Assembly (NCBI RefSeq): GCF_002014825.1
Contig: NZ_MUYU01000006.1
Coordinates: forward strand, 305,458-369,457
Origin: Moraxella pluranimalium
GTDB taxonomy: Bacteria > Pseudomonadota > Gammaproteobacteria > Pseudomonadales > Moraxellaceae
Direction: 5' to 3'
DNA length: 64,000 bases
This document shows, in pieces, positions 54,813-63,419 of the stretch (position 1 is the stretch's first letter; each line of letters begins with the position of its first letter). The notes under the pieces are model-generated. The model did no database searches and was not told the DNA's origin. It worked only from the letters and a program-made list of their open reading frames with translations. The translations under genes and the position numbers were made by a program.

Positions 54813-55499
54813 ATGGCAATCTTGATGGCGTTTGATACGGTGTTTGAGCAGTGCTCGGTGGCAATCGTGCAAGATGACACGGTGCTGTACCACAAGACTA
54901 TCGCGGGCAATCGTGGGCAGACTGAGATTATCCTTGAGATGGTGGATGAAGCGCTTACGCAGGCAGGTCTGTCATTGGCACAGATAGACTGCCTAGCGTT
55001 CAATCGTGGGCCGGGTGCGTTTAGCGGTATTCGTATCAATACAGCGGTGGTGCAGGCGTTGTCGGTGGCTAGCGATGCACCGTGCGTGGGTGTATCAAGC
55101 TTGGCTGCTCTTGCCGATACCGCCTGCCAAAACGAGACTTTTGCTGATAATACCGTGCTATCGGCAGTGATGGATGCACGCCAAAACCAAGTCTATCAGG
55201 GGCGATTTGTCATCAAACATGGCGCATTGAGTATTGATGCTGATGGCAAGGTTATCGGTGATGAAAGCTTGCTTGATTATGACAGCCTGTTAATCGCTGA
55301 TGTCATCGTCGGTGATGGCGCATCGCTTGTACAGCATGATCATGCCAAAATAGTGCAAGCACATCCGACGGCGGTGGATATCGCACGGCTTGGTATGATG
55401 GCGTATCAACAAGGGCAGGCGGTGAGCGCTGAGCGTGCATTGCCTGTGTATCTGCGTGATAATGCGTGGAAAACGCTTGCCGAGCAGGACAAGGCATAG
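54813..55499 (+). CDS. tsaB: tRNA threonylcarbamoyladenosine biosynthesis protein TsaB
   Basis: Non-catalytic partner of TsaD in making the t6A modification at position 37 of ANN-decoding tRNAs. The 228-residue protein has the ASKHA-type fold: an N-terminal LMAFDTVFEQCSVAI, the GGGPGSFTG-like NRGPGAFSGIRI loop and the LSAVMDARQNQVY segment. The first strand is slightly atypical (DTVFEQ for the usual DTS). AAGGTGAG precedes ATG 54813. uppP follows on the same strand after 93 bases. Confidence 0.92.
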   Translation: MAILMAFDTVFEQCSVAIVQDDTVLYHKTIAGNRGQTEIILEMVDEALTQAGLSLAQIDCLAFNRGPGAFSGIRINTAVVQALSVASDAPCVGVSSLAALADTACQNETFADNTVLSAVMDARQNQVYQGRFVIKHGALSIDADGKVIGDESLLDYDSLLIADVIVGDGASLVQHDHAKIVQAHPTAVDIARLGMMAYQQGQAVSAERALPVYLRDNAWKTLAEQDKA

Positions 55500-55592
55500 G
55501 TTCAAAGCTCTAAACTCTATGGCTTGGCTTAAGCCTAATTTCAGATTTGTGGTGTACAATACGCCATCTTTTTATTTTTCTTAGGTTGTACT

Positions 55593-56435
55593 ATGGATAT
55601 TTTGCTGATTATCAAAGCCGTCATCATGGGTATTGTTGAAGGTATTGCAGAATTTTTACCCATTTCAAGCACTGGCTATTTGATTTTGTCAGCGGATTTG
55701 ATGAATTTTTTGACCGGTGAATTTCGTAATCTGTTCATCGTCTTTATTCAGCTTGGGGCGATTTTGGCGGTCATTTATGACTACTGGGGCAGACTGTGGA
55801 ATTCATTCATGGGGCTATTGACCGGCAAGGCAGAAGGGCTTGCCAAGCCACGCCAGCTGGGGCTTGCTTTGATTGTGGCGACCATTCCTGTGATGGTGAT
55901 GGGCTTTTTGTTTGCTGATGTGATTACCCAAGTGCTGTTTCATCCGTTGGTGGTGGCGACCATGCTGATTATCGGTGCGTTACTTATCATCTATGCCGAG
56001 AAAAATCCCCGCAAAATCATCGCCGATGAAGCTGAGCATATCAGCTTTAAGACTGCACTGTATATCGGTCTGTGTCAGTGCCTAGCACTTATCCCCGGCA
56101 CGAGCCGTTCGGGGGCGACCATCATTGGTGCGCTACTGCTTGGCACATCACGCAAGGCGGCGACTGAGTTTTCGTTCTTTTTGGGTATTCCTGTCATCGT
56201 GGGTGCGGCACTGCTTGATTTGGTCAAGCACAAAGATGCACTACAAACAAGTAGCGACTGGATGATTTTGGGCATTGGCACAGTGGTGTCGTTCATCGTG
56301 GCGCTACTGTGTATCCGCTTGATGGTGGGCTGGGTGTCCAAAAAAGACTTTATGATTTTTGCATGGCTGCGTATCATCACAGGCGTGGTGGTGTTGATTG
56401 CGTTTTTTGGCTTTGGTTATCAAATTCAAGGCTAG
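55593..56435 (+). CDS. uppP: Undecaprenyl-diphosphatase UppP (BacA)
   Basis: Inner-membrane phosphatase that recycles the lipid carrier for cell-wall synthesis; overproduction gives bacitracin tolerance. The 280-residue protein has about eight helices, VEGIAEFLPISSTGYLIL near the N-terminus and PGTSRSGATIIGALLLG. Glu20 matches the catalytic Glu21 of E. coli BacA and the SRSGAT arginine is kept. The residue matching the proposed catalytic His30 (SSTGH in E. coli) is Tyr29 here. Assignment to the family is nonetheless clear. rsmJ follows after 30 bases. Confidence 0.93.
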   Translation: MDILLIIKAVIMGIVEGIAEFLPISSTGYLILSADLMNFLTGEFRNLFIVFIQLGAILAVIYDYWGRLWNSFMGLLTGKAEGLAKPRQLGLALIVATIPVMVMGFLFADVITQVLFHPLVVATMLIIGALLIIYAEKNPRKIIADEAEHISFKTALYIGLCQCLALIPGTSRSGATIIGALLLGTSRKAATEFSFFLGIPVIVGAALLDLVKHKDALQTSSDWMILGIGTVVSFIVALLCIRLMVGWVSKKDFMIFAWLRIITGVVVLIAFFGFGYQIQG

Positions 56436-56465
56436 ACCAAATTTTATTTAGATAAGGAGTGTGTG

Positions 56466-57254
56466 ATGCTGATTTTTGGTGTGGATGCTGATCAAGTAGC
56501 CCCTGTCCAATCACTCATCAGCACGCACGCTTTGCCGATTGAGTTATCATTTCATACATTAACCAAGCTTAATAATAAATATCTTGGCTTTGGACTAGAT
56601 GAGCATCAAGCACAGCAGGCACTATTGCTTGAAAAAGATAAATTATTACTGATACAAAGGCAAGGTAATGACATCATCAAAGTTAGCCCTGATTGGACAG
56701 TGCAGACCCGCCGTGTGGTATCAGCAGGGCGTAAGTCTGAGCTGATTTTGCAGGCGTGTAAGCTGACAGCAGGGATGACAGCGATTGATGGTACAGCAGG
56801 ATTTGGTCATGATAGCCTAATACTTGCAAGCACTGGCGCAAATGTCATCATGCTTGAGAGCAATCCTGTCATGGCACTGTTATTATTGTCAGAATATGCC
56901 TATATGCAGGATAATCCAAATTGGCAAGCTCTTTTATCACGGCTATCCATCCGCTATGGCGATGTGCGTGATTGTGCTGATGGCGCTGATGTCGCTGATG
57001 TCGTCTATCTTGATCCAATGTTCCCAAAGGACAGCTACGATGCTAAGGTCAATAAACATATGCAAGCCTTGCACAGTTTTGTCGCACCGCCTAGCCTTGA
57101 TGATGAATATCAGCTTTTAAGCCATGCTGAATCATTGGTAGGACAGACCGATGGGCGAGTAGTGGTAAAGCGACCACTGAGCGCGCCTTATCTGGCTGGC
57201 GAAATCCCCATCCAATCATGGCAAAACGATGCCATCCGATTTGACAGATATTAA
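56466..57254 (+). CDS. rsmJ: 16S rRNA (guanine1516-N2)-methyltransferase RsmJ
   Basis: SAM-dependent methyltransferase that modifies G1516 of 16S rRNA. The 262-residue protein has a short N-terminal domain and a Rossmann-like core: AIDGTAGFGHDSLILAS (SAM site), MLESNPVMALLL and the catalytic-loop motif VYLDPMFPKDSYDAKV (DPMFP is the family hallmark). ATG 56466 has AAGGAG upstream; a GTG at 56463 would also be in frame. Lies between uppP and ubiA on the same strand. Confidence 0.93.
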   Translation: MLIFGVDADQVAPVQSLISTHALPIELSFHTLTKLNNKYLGFGLDEHQAQQALLLEKDKLLLIQRQGNDIIKVSPDWTVQTRRVVSAGRKSELILQACKLTAGMTAIDGTAGFGHDSLILASTGANVIMLESNPVMALLLLSEYAYMQDNPNWQALLSRLSIRYGDVRDCADGADVADVVYLDPMFPKDSYDAKVNKHMQALHSFVAPPSLDDEYQLLSHAESLVGQTDGRVVVKRPLSAPYLAGEIPIQSWQNDAIRFDRY

Positions 57255-57305
57255 TCAGTGTATACATAATCTGTATTTAGACAAACTCACAATCATTAAT
57301 CCATC

Positions 57306-58220
57306 ATGAAAAACCATCAAACCCACGCACCGATGACCTTTGGTCAAAAAACTTTTGCATGGCTACAGCTGACCCGATTTGACAAACCTGTCGGCACGGA
57401 GCTACTGCTGTACCCGACGCTGTGGGCGGTACTATTGGCGTACTGGGGCATGGGGCAGACACCAAGCGCCAAAGTGGTGCTGATTTTTACGCTTGGGGCG
57501 GTATTGATGCGTGCAGCAGGCTGTGCGATCAATGACTTTGCCGATCGCAAGGTGGATGGGCAGGTCAAGCGTACCAATACCCGTCCGCTTGCCGATGGGC
57601 GACTGTCTGCCAAGACGGCGGCAGCGACTTTTGTGGGGTTGTCATTGTTGTCAGCGTGTCTGCTGTTTTTCTTGCCTGTGGTGGTGTTTTATTGGTCGCT
57701 TGGAGCGGTGGCATTGGCATTTGTGTATCCGTTTATGAAGCGATACACCAATTTGCCACAGGTGGTGCTGGCAGCGGCATTTGGCTGGGCGATACCGATG
57801 GCGTTCGTCGCTGTGCAGGGGCAGAGCGATGTGTGGACTTGGGTGCTGTTCGTGGCTTATATGTGCTGGACGGTGGCGTATGATACAGAGTATGCGATGT
57901 GTGACCGTGATGATGATGTGAAAATCGGGGTCAAATCCACGGCGATTTTATTTGGTCGCTATGATGTGGCGATCATTAGCCTGTTGCAAGTGGCTTTTGT
58001 GGTGCTGATGAGTGTGGCGGTTTGGCATTATTTTGCTGATGCGTTTGGCTGGTTTGTGCTTGTTGGCGTGCTCCCTGTGGTGGCGATGTTTGGTTATCAA
58101 TATCAATTAATTAAAGACCGAGAACGCTTGGCGTGCTTTGCGGCATTTCGCCATAATGCGTGGGTAGGGCGGTATGTGTTTGTTTGGGTGCTTATGTTGT
58201 GTTTGTTTGGGTGGTTTTAA
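57306..58220 (+). CDS. ubiA: 4-hydroxybenzoate polyprenyltransferase UbiA
   Basis: Integral membrane prenyltransferase that attaches the polyprenyl chain to 4-hydroxybenzoate in ubiquinone synthesis; ubiquinone is the acceptor for complex I encoded in this window. The 304-residue protein has about eight or nine helices and the two Asp-rich metal-diphosphate motifs [15 protein letters not shown] and [20 protein letters not shown]-terminal [18 protein letters not shown] is typical. The 51-base gap from rsmJ suggests a shared transcript or a nearby promoter. Confidence 0.95.
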   Translation: MKNHQTHAPMTFGQKTFAWLQLTRFDKPVGTELLLYPTLWAVLLAYWGMGQTPSAKVVLIFTLGAVLMRAAGCAINDFADRKVDGQVKRTNTRPLADGRLSAKTAAATFVGLSLLSACLLFFLPVVVFYWSLGAVALAFVYPFMKRYTNLPQVVLAAAFGWAIPMAFVAVQGQSDVWTWVLFVAYMCWTVAYDTEYAMCDRDDDVKIGVKSTAILFGRYDVAIISLLQVAFVVLMSVAVWHYFADAFGWFVLVGVLPVVAMFGYQYQLIKDRERLACFAAFRHNAWVGRYVFVWVLMLCLFGWF

Positions 58221-58298
58221 GCTGATCGATATTAGCTTTTTCAAATCTTTTACTTCAATCTTGTCGTTTTGATAAAGTAAATTATTCTGAAATATTTT

Positions 58299-58907
58299 TT
58301 AATAAACATAAAACTCTTCAATATATTGATCTGAACATTCAATAGAGTATTGTGCTAGATAATTTGTTCTAAAGCTTATATCTTGACAATATTGAAGATT
58401 GTCAATATCGTCAATAATACTCATTATGTCGTAATCATTGTCAATATCCAACTCATATAAATCATTATCAAATAAATATTTCTCAATAGTTTGCCTGTTT
58501 TCTGATTTAAAAGCCAAAATATGTTCTTCACAATAAAAATGCAAATAATATCGATCAAGTAATAAATCTGCCTTGTCGCCAATGCCGATATTGTTTAAGA
58601 ATTTGCCTTTGTATTCATTTTTTAGAGTGATGAGCGAAAGTGTATTATTGTCAAAAATTAATATGACCGAATCATTCCAAGATGCAAACTTTCTGTCGGG
58701 ATAGTATTCATTGGAGAAAAATTCCACCACCCAAATATCTTTCTTTATCAAAGATAGGTCAATATCGGTTCTTTGAAAAATGAAATTACCAGATATTGCC
58801 TGAAAAAACTGATTAAAATCCATGCCTATATGATAGCCGGCAGCGCCCAAGCCTGGCTTGATGTCGGCGTGCATATTTGGCTTAGGTGTTATTAATTTGT
58901 TATTCAT
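58299..58907 (-). CDS. Hypothetical cytoplasmic protein coupled to the EamA exporter gene
   Basis: I do not recognise this 202-residue acidic protein. It has no signal or membrane segment. The N-terminal KPGLGAAGYHIGMDFNQFF resembles, in pattern only, the G..LGM element seen at the start of many immunity-like proteins of polymorphic-toxin loci, but no toxin gene is nearby. The C-terminal half is very rich in Asp, Tyr and Ile. Its ATG follows the stop of the EamA gene with no intervening base and has no good ribosome site, so it is probably translated by coupling. Markedly AT-rich compared with its neighbours, which hints at transfer. Confidence 0.65.
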   Translation of the reverse strand: MNNKLITPKPNMHADIKPGLGAAGYHIGMDFNQFFQAISGNFIFQRTDIDLSLIKKDIWVVEFFSNEYYPDRKFASWNDSVILIFDNNTLSLITLKNEYKGKFLNNIGIGDKADLLLDRYYLHFYCEEHILAFKSENRQTIEKYLFDNDLYELDIDNDYDIMSIIDDIDNLQYCQDISFRTNYLAQYSIECSDQYIEEFYVY

Positions 58908-59810
58908 TTAATCACGCTCCATTTTATCTTTTGACCGCTTACCCACCAAGACAATCCCAACAAGCACCATCACCGCCCCGATGATAAAGCTTGTGGTCAT
59001 CGCATCGCCTAAAATCCACGCCCCAAGCACCACCCCAAAAATCGGCGTCATCAAAATCAGCGCACCAATATCCGCCGAGCGATAGCGGCTCAATAGCCAA
59101 AACCACGCCACCGTCGCCAAAAATGCCACAAACACCGCTTGAAATCCGACGCTCAGCACGCTGGCAGTTTGCCAATGCATCACCGCTTGGTCAGTTGCTA
59201 TTGCATACACCCACAGCAGCACGCCGATGGCAAACAGCTGATAGGCGAGCACTTGTTTGGCGGGTAGTGTGCCAAGACTTGTCATGCGGATAATCACTGT
59301 CGTCAAGCCCCACGACAAGCCTGCCGCCAATGCCAAGCCATCACCGAGTAGCGAGCCATCCGCCTGTGATGACAACAAAAACGCCACCGCAATCCCACCA
59401 AAAGCAAGCCCCATGCCAAGCCACTGGGTGAGCGACAGCCGTTCATCTCTGACCAAAAAATGCAAAAATAACGCCGAAAACAGTGGTGAAGTATATAAAA
59501 ACACCACACTGCGAGATGCGCTGGTATAGCGTAAGGATTCACCTGCCAAGAGCGATTCAAAGGCAAAAAGCACACCGACCAATAGCCCAAGCCCGATTTG
59601 TTTGGGATTGAATCTAAGCTCTTTTTGGTACACCATAAAACCAAGCAAAATCACAAGACCAAACAATGAACGCATGGACAGCTGCATCACAGGCGAGACT
59701 TCATGATGGCTTAGCTTGATGGCGATATTGGTCAATCCAAGAAACAAACAGCATACCACCATCGTGCTGATGGCAATATGGTCAAGGGGGCGTCTGGTGG
59801 AAGTTGGCAT
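58908..59810 (-). CDS. DMT-superfamily transporter with EamA domains
   Basis: A 300-residue inner-membrane protein with ten predicted helices arranged as two EamA repeats, of the drug/metabolite transporter superfamily. Typical segments are TNIAIKLSHHEVSPVM, RYTSASRSVVFLYTSPLFSALFLHFLVRDER and LILMTPIFGVVLGAWILGDAMT. Members export amino acids, nucleosides or other metabolites; the substrate is not predictable here. It is immediately followed by the orphan gene at 58299 on the same strand. Confidence 0.85.
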   Translation of the reverse strand: MPTSTRRPLDHIAISTMVVCCLFLGLTNIAIKLSHHEVSPVMQLSMRSLFGLVILLGFMVYQKELRFNPKQIGLGLLVGVLFAFESLLAGESLRYTSASRSVVFLYTSPLFSALFLHFLVRDERLSLTQWLGMGLAFGGIAVAFLLSSQADGSLLGDGLALAAGLSWGLTTVIIRMTSLGTLPAKQVLAYQLFAIGVLLWVYAIATDQAVMHWQTASVLSVGFQAVFVAFLATVAWFWLLSRYRSADIGALILMTPIFGVVLGAWILGDAMTTSFIIGAVMVLVGIVLVGKRSKDKMERD

Positions 59811-59983
59811 GATAAAAATGAAAAATTATATCACGAAAGCCATCAAAATCAAGCCAAAACAAATTTAAAATTAACAATAAAATCAACTGCTTAATCATGA
59901 TTTTTGACAGATTTGGCAGGCTAGATAACAGGGGCTTGATGTCTCATATCAAAAAGTTCTTTGGGCTTTTTTGTACTTTTTTC

Positions 59984-60036
59984 TTGAAATTGTCATCTAT
60001 TGGCTATATATTTAAAGGACGAACAATTACTGTTCG
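59984..60036 (+). promoter_or_regulatory. Promoter and palindrome upstream of sodA
   Basis: TTGAAA (59984-59989), 17 bases, TATATT (60007-60012). About eight bases further on, a perfect inverted repeat CGAACA (60020-60025) and TGTTCG (60031-60036) with a 5-base centre lies over the expected transcription start and early leader. It could be an operator for a redox or metal regulator, but matches no consensus I can name. The remaining 268-base gap shows nothing else. Confidence 0.6.
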
Positions 60037-60078
60037 CAGTTTATCCAATCAACTAATCAACAAAGAAGGAATACCGTA

Positions 60079-60696
60079 ATGGCATTTACTCTACCTGAGC
60101 TAGGCTACAGCTACGACGCACTAGAACCACATTTTGACAAAGAAACGATGGAAATCCACCATTCACGCCACCACCAAGCGTATGTGAACAACGCTAATGG
60201 TCTATTAGAAGGCACTGAGTGGGCGGACAAATCTGCTGAAGAAGTCATCGCAAACCTAGACAAACTACCAGCTGATAAGCAAACTGGCGTGCGTAACAAC
60301 GCAGGTGGTCATGCTAACCACAGCCTATTTTGGACTATCCTAAAAACTGGTACTGAGCTTGGCGGTAGCCTAAAAGACGCTATCGTGCGTGATTTTGGTT
60401 CGGTAGAAGCGTTCCAAGAGCAGTTCGAAAAAGCGGCGGCGACTCGCTTTGGTTCAGGCTGGGCATGGCTAGTTCTAGACGGTGGCGTGCTAAAAGTAGT
60501 CAGCACAGCGAACCAAGACAGCCCATTGATGGGTACTGCGGTAGCAGGTTGCCAAGGTTTCCCTATCATCGGTCTTGATGTGTGGGAGCACGCTTATTAC
60601 CTAAAATACCAAAACAAACGCCCAGACTACATCAAAGCATTCTGGAGCGTGGTTAACTGGGATGAAGCACAAAAACGCTTTGATTCTGCGCAGTAA
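60079..60696 (+). CDS. sodA: Superoxide dismutase, manganese type
   Basis: Converts superoxide to hydrogen peroxide and oxygen in the cytoplasm. The 205-residue protein has metal ligands His27, His81, Asp167 and His171 ([18 protein letters not shown]). Diagnostic residues favour manganese rather than iron: [13 protein letters not shown] in place of NNAAQ.WNH, and the metal-adjacent glutamine in [12 protein letters not shown], as in E. coli SodA. AAGGAATA precedes ATG 60079. A terminator closes it. Works naturally with the peroxide and methionine-repair genes at 39.5-40.5 kb. Confidence 0.94.
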   Translation: MAFTLPELGYSYDALEPHFDKETMEIHHSRHHQAYVNNANGLLEGTEWADKSAEEVIANLDKLPADKQTGVRNNAGGHANHSLFWTILKTGTELGGSLKDAIVRDFGSVEAFQEQFEKAAATRFGSGWAWLVLDGGVLKVVSTANQDSPLMGTAVAGCQGFPIIGLDVWEHAYYLKYQNKRPDYIKAFWSVVNWDEAQKRFDSAQ

Positions 60697-60731
60697 TCTG
60701 TTATAAAATTTTTAAAAACAGATTTACAAAT

Positions 60732-60767
60732 AAAAGCTCAGCTTGATATAATCAAGTTGGGCTTTTA
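60732..60767 (+). terminator. Intrinsic terminator of sodA
   Basis: A 14-bp stem (AAAGCTCAGCTTGA with TCAAGTTGGGCTTT, G-U pairs included) around a 5-base loop, followed by TTATT. It ends just five bases before the ribosome site of the next gene. Confidence 0.75.
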
Positions 60768-60782
60768 TTATGGAGAATGGAT

Positions 60783-61391
60783 ATGAAAAAGCTGTTATGT
60801 ACCGTAGCGGTGTGTGCTCTACCAATGATGGCAATGGCGGCACCAAAATATGCAACACAGATGAATCATCTTGCACTAAAGAAAAACCAAAACTGGACTT
60901 GGGTAAATCTGGCAAAAACCCCAAAAGTGCAATGGCAAAATAAAACACCCAAAAGAAATTATAGCGGTGCGTATGAAATTACAGGCAAAATTTCTAAATA
61001 CGGCACTCTGATAGCGTATGGCAGTCGCTCAACGCCTGAGATGATTCATATTTCTTCATCTCAATTGTATAGCGAAAGTGAGTATGGAAAGGATGTTTAT
61101 AAAATCAGTCAGTTATTTGACAAAAAAGAACTGAAGGAAGTTAGGTCTAATTGCACCATTCCCGAAGAGTCTAATGACTTTATTCATCTGTATCAAAAAT
61201 TTTATGTGTGGAAAAAAGCAGGTCATGAACCGCTTTATGTTTTTGAAAAAGGTGATGCGGCAGGCACGGCAGGTGGTGGCATCATGAGAGATTATTTTAT
61301 TACTAAAGACTTTAGTAATTTTAATAATGAATATACTGGAATTACCATGTCAAATGGGTTTGGTGCTGAATATAGCTCTTGTTCGATTTGA
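60783..61391 (+). CDS. Hypothetical secreted protein downstream of sodA
   Basis: I do not recognise this 202-residue protein. ATG 60783 is preferred over ATG 60777 because GGAG stands seven bases before it. A short signal peptide (MKKLLCTVAVCALPMMAMA, cleavage near residue 19) leads to a basic, Lys/Asn/Tyr-rich mature part (PKYATQMNHLALKKNQNW) with two cysteines, at about residue 121 and near the C-terminus (YSSCSI). No repeats or known motifs. The sodA terminator lies directly upstream, leaving little room for its own promoter, so expression may depend on read-through. Confidence 0.7.
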   Translation: MKKLLCTVAVCALPMMAMAAPKYATQMNHLALKKNQNWTWVNLAKTPKVQWQNKTPKRNYSGAYEITGKISKYGTLIAYGSRSTPEMIHISSSQLYSESEYGKDVYKISQLFDKKELKEVRSNCTIPEESNDFIHLYQKFYVWKKAGHEPLYVFEKGDAAGTAGGGIMRDYFITKDFSNFNNEYTGITMSNGFGAEYSSCSI

Positions 61392-61403
61392 TAAAATACC
61401 AAG

Positions 61404-61434
61404 AAGCCTGCATGAGTGTGTGCAGGCTTTTTTT
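61404..61434. terminator. Terminator between the secreted orphan and the LysE exporter
   Basis: AGCCTGCA and TGCAGGCT pair around an 8-base loop and are followed by seven T on the plus strand. It abuts the last codon of the convergent lysE-family gene. Confidence 0.85.
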
Positions 61435-62050
61435 ACACCATAACTTCCCAAACCAACGCTACTGCAATAATCACAAACACCGCGCCACACAGACGATTGA
61501 GCCATAATAGGCGATTGCCGTACCCAAGCCAGTTGGCAAGTTTTTGACCGCTTAGCGCATAGACGAACTGCCAAAAGGTCTCAATGATATAAAAACCAAT
61601 GACCAAAATCACATATTGGGGCAATAGTGGTACTGAGAAGTTGATGAATTTTGGGAAAAATGCCGCAAAGAACAAAATCGCCTTGGGATTGGATAACGAC
61701 ACCCAAATGCCTGTGCGAAACAGCGCCCACTGCGAGCCGCTCATCTGCACGCCACCGCCAAAGCTACTACCACGGCTAAACCATGACTGCACGCCAAGAT
61801 ATGCCAAATACGCTGCGCCAAGCACCTTGACCGTATCAAGAATCAGCGGATATTGGCTGATTAGGCTAAGCCCAAACAGTGATGCGCCAAGCAAGATGAG
61901 TAGCCCAAGCATGAGCCCTGCCATCGCCCACAGGGTCTTTTTGATGCCGTAGTTGAGCCCGCATTGAAAGGCAAATAGCATATTTGACCCGGGTGTGGCA
62001 GAGACGAGCAGGGTGCTGATGGCAAAGAATAAGAATAATTGAATGGTCAT
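61433..62050 (-). CDS. LysE/RhtB family amino-acid exporter
   Basis: A 205-residue inner-membrane exporter with about six helices. The N-terminal STLLVSATPGSNMLFAFQCGLNYG is the family signature (TPGPN in most members; PGSN here). The central NPKAILFFAAFFPKFIN is also typical of RhtB-type exporters of threonine, homoserine or other amino acids. Substrate unknown. It follows the MFS gene after 18 bases, so the two are probably one transcript. Confidence 0.88.
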   Translation of the reverse strand: MTIQLFLFFAISTLLVSATPGSNMLFAFQCGLNYGIKKTLWAMAGLMLGLLILLGASLFGLSLISQYPLILDTVKVLGAAYLAYLGVQSWFSRGSSFGGGVQMSGSQWALFRTGIWVSLSNPKAILFFAAFFPKFINFSVPLLPQYVILVIGFYIIETFWQFVYALSGQKLANWLGYGNRLLWLNRLCGAVFVIIAVALVWEVMV

Positions 62051-62068
62051 GGTTAACTAAACAATCCA

Positions 62069-63292
62069 TCAAGCCTGCGCTGTGCGGACGACTTTGGGCT
62101 CTTTGATAGGCAGATTACTCACCGCCGCCAAAAATGCCAACGCCATATCGGCATACCACATATAGGCATAATTACCAAAGCTGTCAATGGCAAGTCCGCC
62201 AAAATACGCCCCAAGAAAGCCACCGATTTGATGGCTGAGCAGTGTCAAGCCAAACAAAGTCGCCAAATAACGCACGCCAAACAGCTTGCCAATCGCACCT
62301 GCGGTCGGTGGCACGGTTGCAAGCCAAGTCAGACCAAGCCCGATGGCAAAGATATAAAAGGTCATCGGCGTCTGTGGTGACATCAGATAAATCGCCACCA
62401 AAATCACACGGCTAAGATACATCCAAAATAAGATATATTTACACCGCCAACGACCCACCGACCAGCCGACAAACAGACTGCCTGCGACATTGGATAGACC
62501 AATCAGTGCCAATGACCAAGATGCCACCGATGAGCTTAATCCTGCTAAGGTCACTTCGGTCGGCAAGTGCGTCACCAAAAATGCAATATGAAACCCACAG
62601 GTAAAAAATGCCAAATGAATCAACAGATAATTGCGGTCACTCATCGCAGATTTGATGGCGGATGATAAGGACTGCTGCGGCTGATTGGTAGTGGGGGCAG
62701 TACTGCCAAGACTTTGGGCAAAGCCACGAGTCAGATACCACGCCAAAGGCAAGCACAGTAAGCTAATACCTGCTAGGACATAAAACGCCTTTGACCAGCC
62801 GACAAGTGGCAAGCTAATCAGCAGCTGTAGCATCGGCGCGAACAAAAATTGCCCAAAGCTTGAGCCGGCATTGATGATGCCAGACGCTGTGCCCCGAGCT
62901 TGTTCGGGTACTTGATTGGCGACTTGTCCCATCAGCACCGAAAAACTGCCTGCACCAGACCCAAAAGCAATGAGCACACCCAAAGTCAATGTCAGCCCCC
63001 AAGCGGACAACAGATGTGGCACTAAGGCGCAACCAACCGCAAGCATAATCGTCCCAAGCAGCAGCACCCACCACGCCCCAAAGCGGTCAGCAATCGCCCC
63101 TGTAATCGGCTGTGATACGCCCCACATCAGCTGTGTCACCGCCAAAGCAAAGCTGATTTGCACGATATTCACCGAAGTATCACTGGTAATCGGCTGAATA
63201 AACAAGCCCAATGACAAACGAATCCCTGTGGTGATAAGTAAAATCGTCGCAGCGATGGCGACCAATGACCAGACGGCAGTGGACTTTGTCAT
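62069..63292 (-). CDS. MFS transporter (monocarboxylate/OFA-like)
   Basis: A 407-residue major-facilitator protein with 12 predicted helices. RLSLGLFIQPITSD in helix 1, GAIADRFGAWWVLLLG (the MFS motif after helix 2) and GMGSGAGSFSVLMGQ-like helix 4 sequence resemble oxalate/formate or monocarboxylate transporters, but the direction and substrate cannot be read. Divergent from the RNase Z gene; first gene of a two-gene transporter transcript with the LysE-family exporter. Confidence 0.8.
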   Translation of the reverse strand: MTKSTAVWSLVAIAATILLITTGIRLSLGLFIQPITSDTSVNIVQISFALAVTQLMWGVSQPITGAIADRFGAWWVLLLGTIMLAVGCALVPHLLSAWGLTLTLGVLIAFGSGAGSFSVLMGQVANQVPEQARGTASGIINAGSSFGQFLFAPMLQLLISLPLVGWSKAFYVLAGISLLCLPLAWYLTRGFAQSLGSTAPTTNQPQQSLSSAIKSAMSDRNYLLIHLAFFTCGFHIAFLVTHLPTEVTLAGLSSSVASWSLALIGLSNVAGSLFVGWSVGRWRCKYILFWMYLSRVILVAIYLMSPQTPMTFYIFAIGLGLTWLATVPPTAGAIGKLFGVRYLATLFGLTLLSHQIGGFLGAYFGGLAIDSFGNYAYMWYADMALAFLAAVSNLPIKEPKVVRTAQA

Positions 63293-63419
63293 AATATTTC
63301 CAAGCTTGAGCGAATAAAGTGATTAAAATAAAGCGAATAATCAGAAAAACAATAAAAATGATGCAAAATAACAGCAGTTATTGTACGCTATCTTGTCGTG
63401 ATAAATAAAGAGTAAAATC

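Noticed and set aside
59897..60079. 60-codon frame directly upstream of sodA, with its stop overlapping the sodA ATG
   Set aside because: No ribosome site at its start, composition like spacer, and the sodA promoter and palindrome lie inside it.
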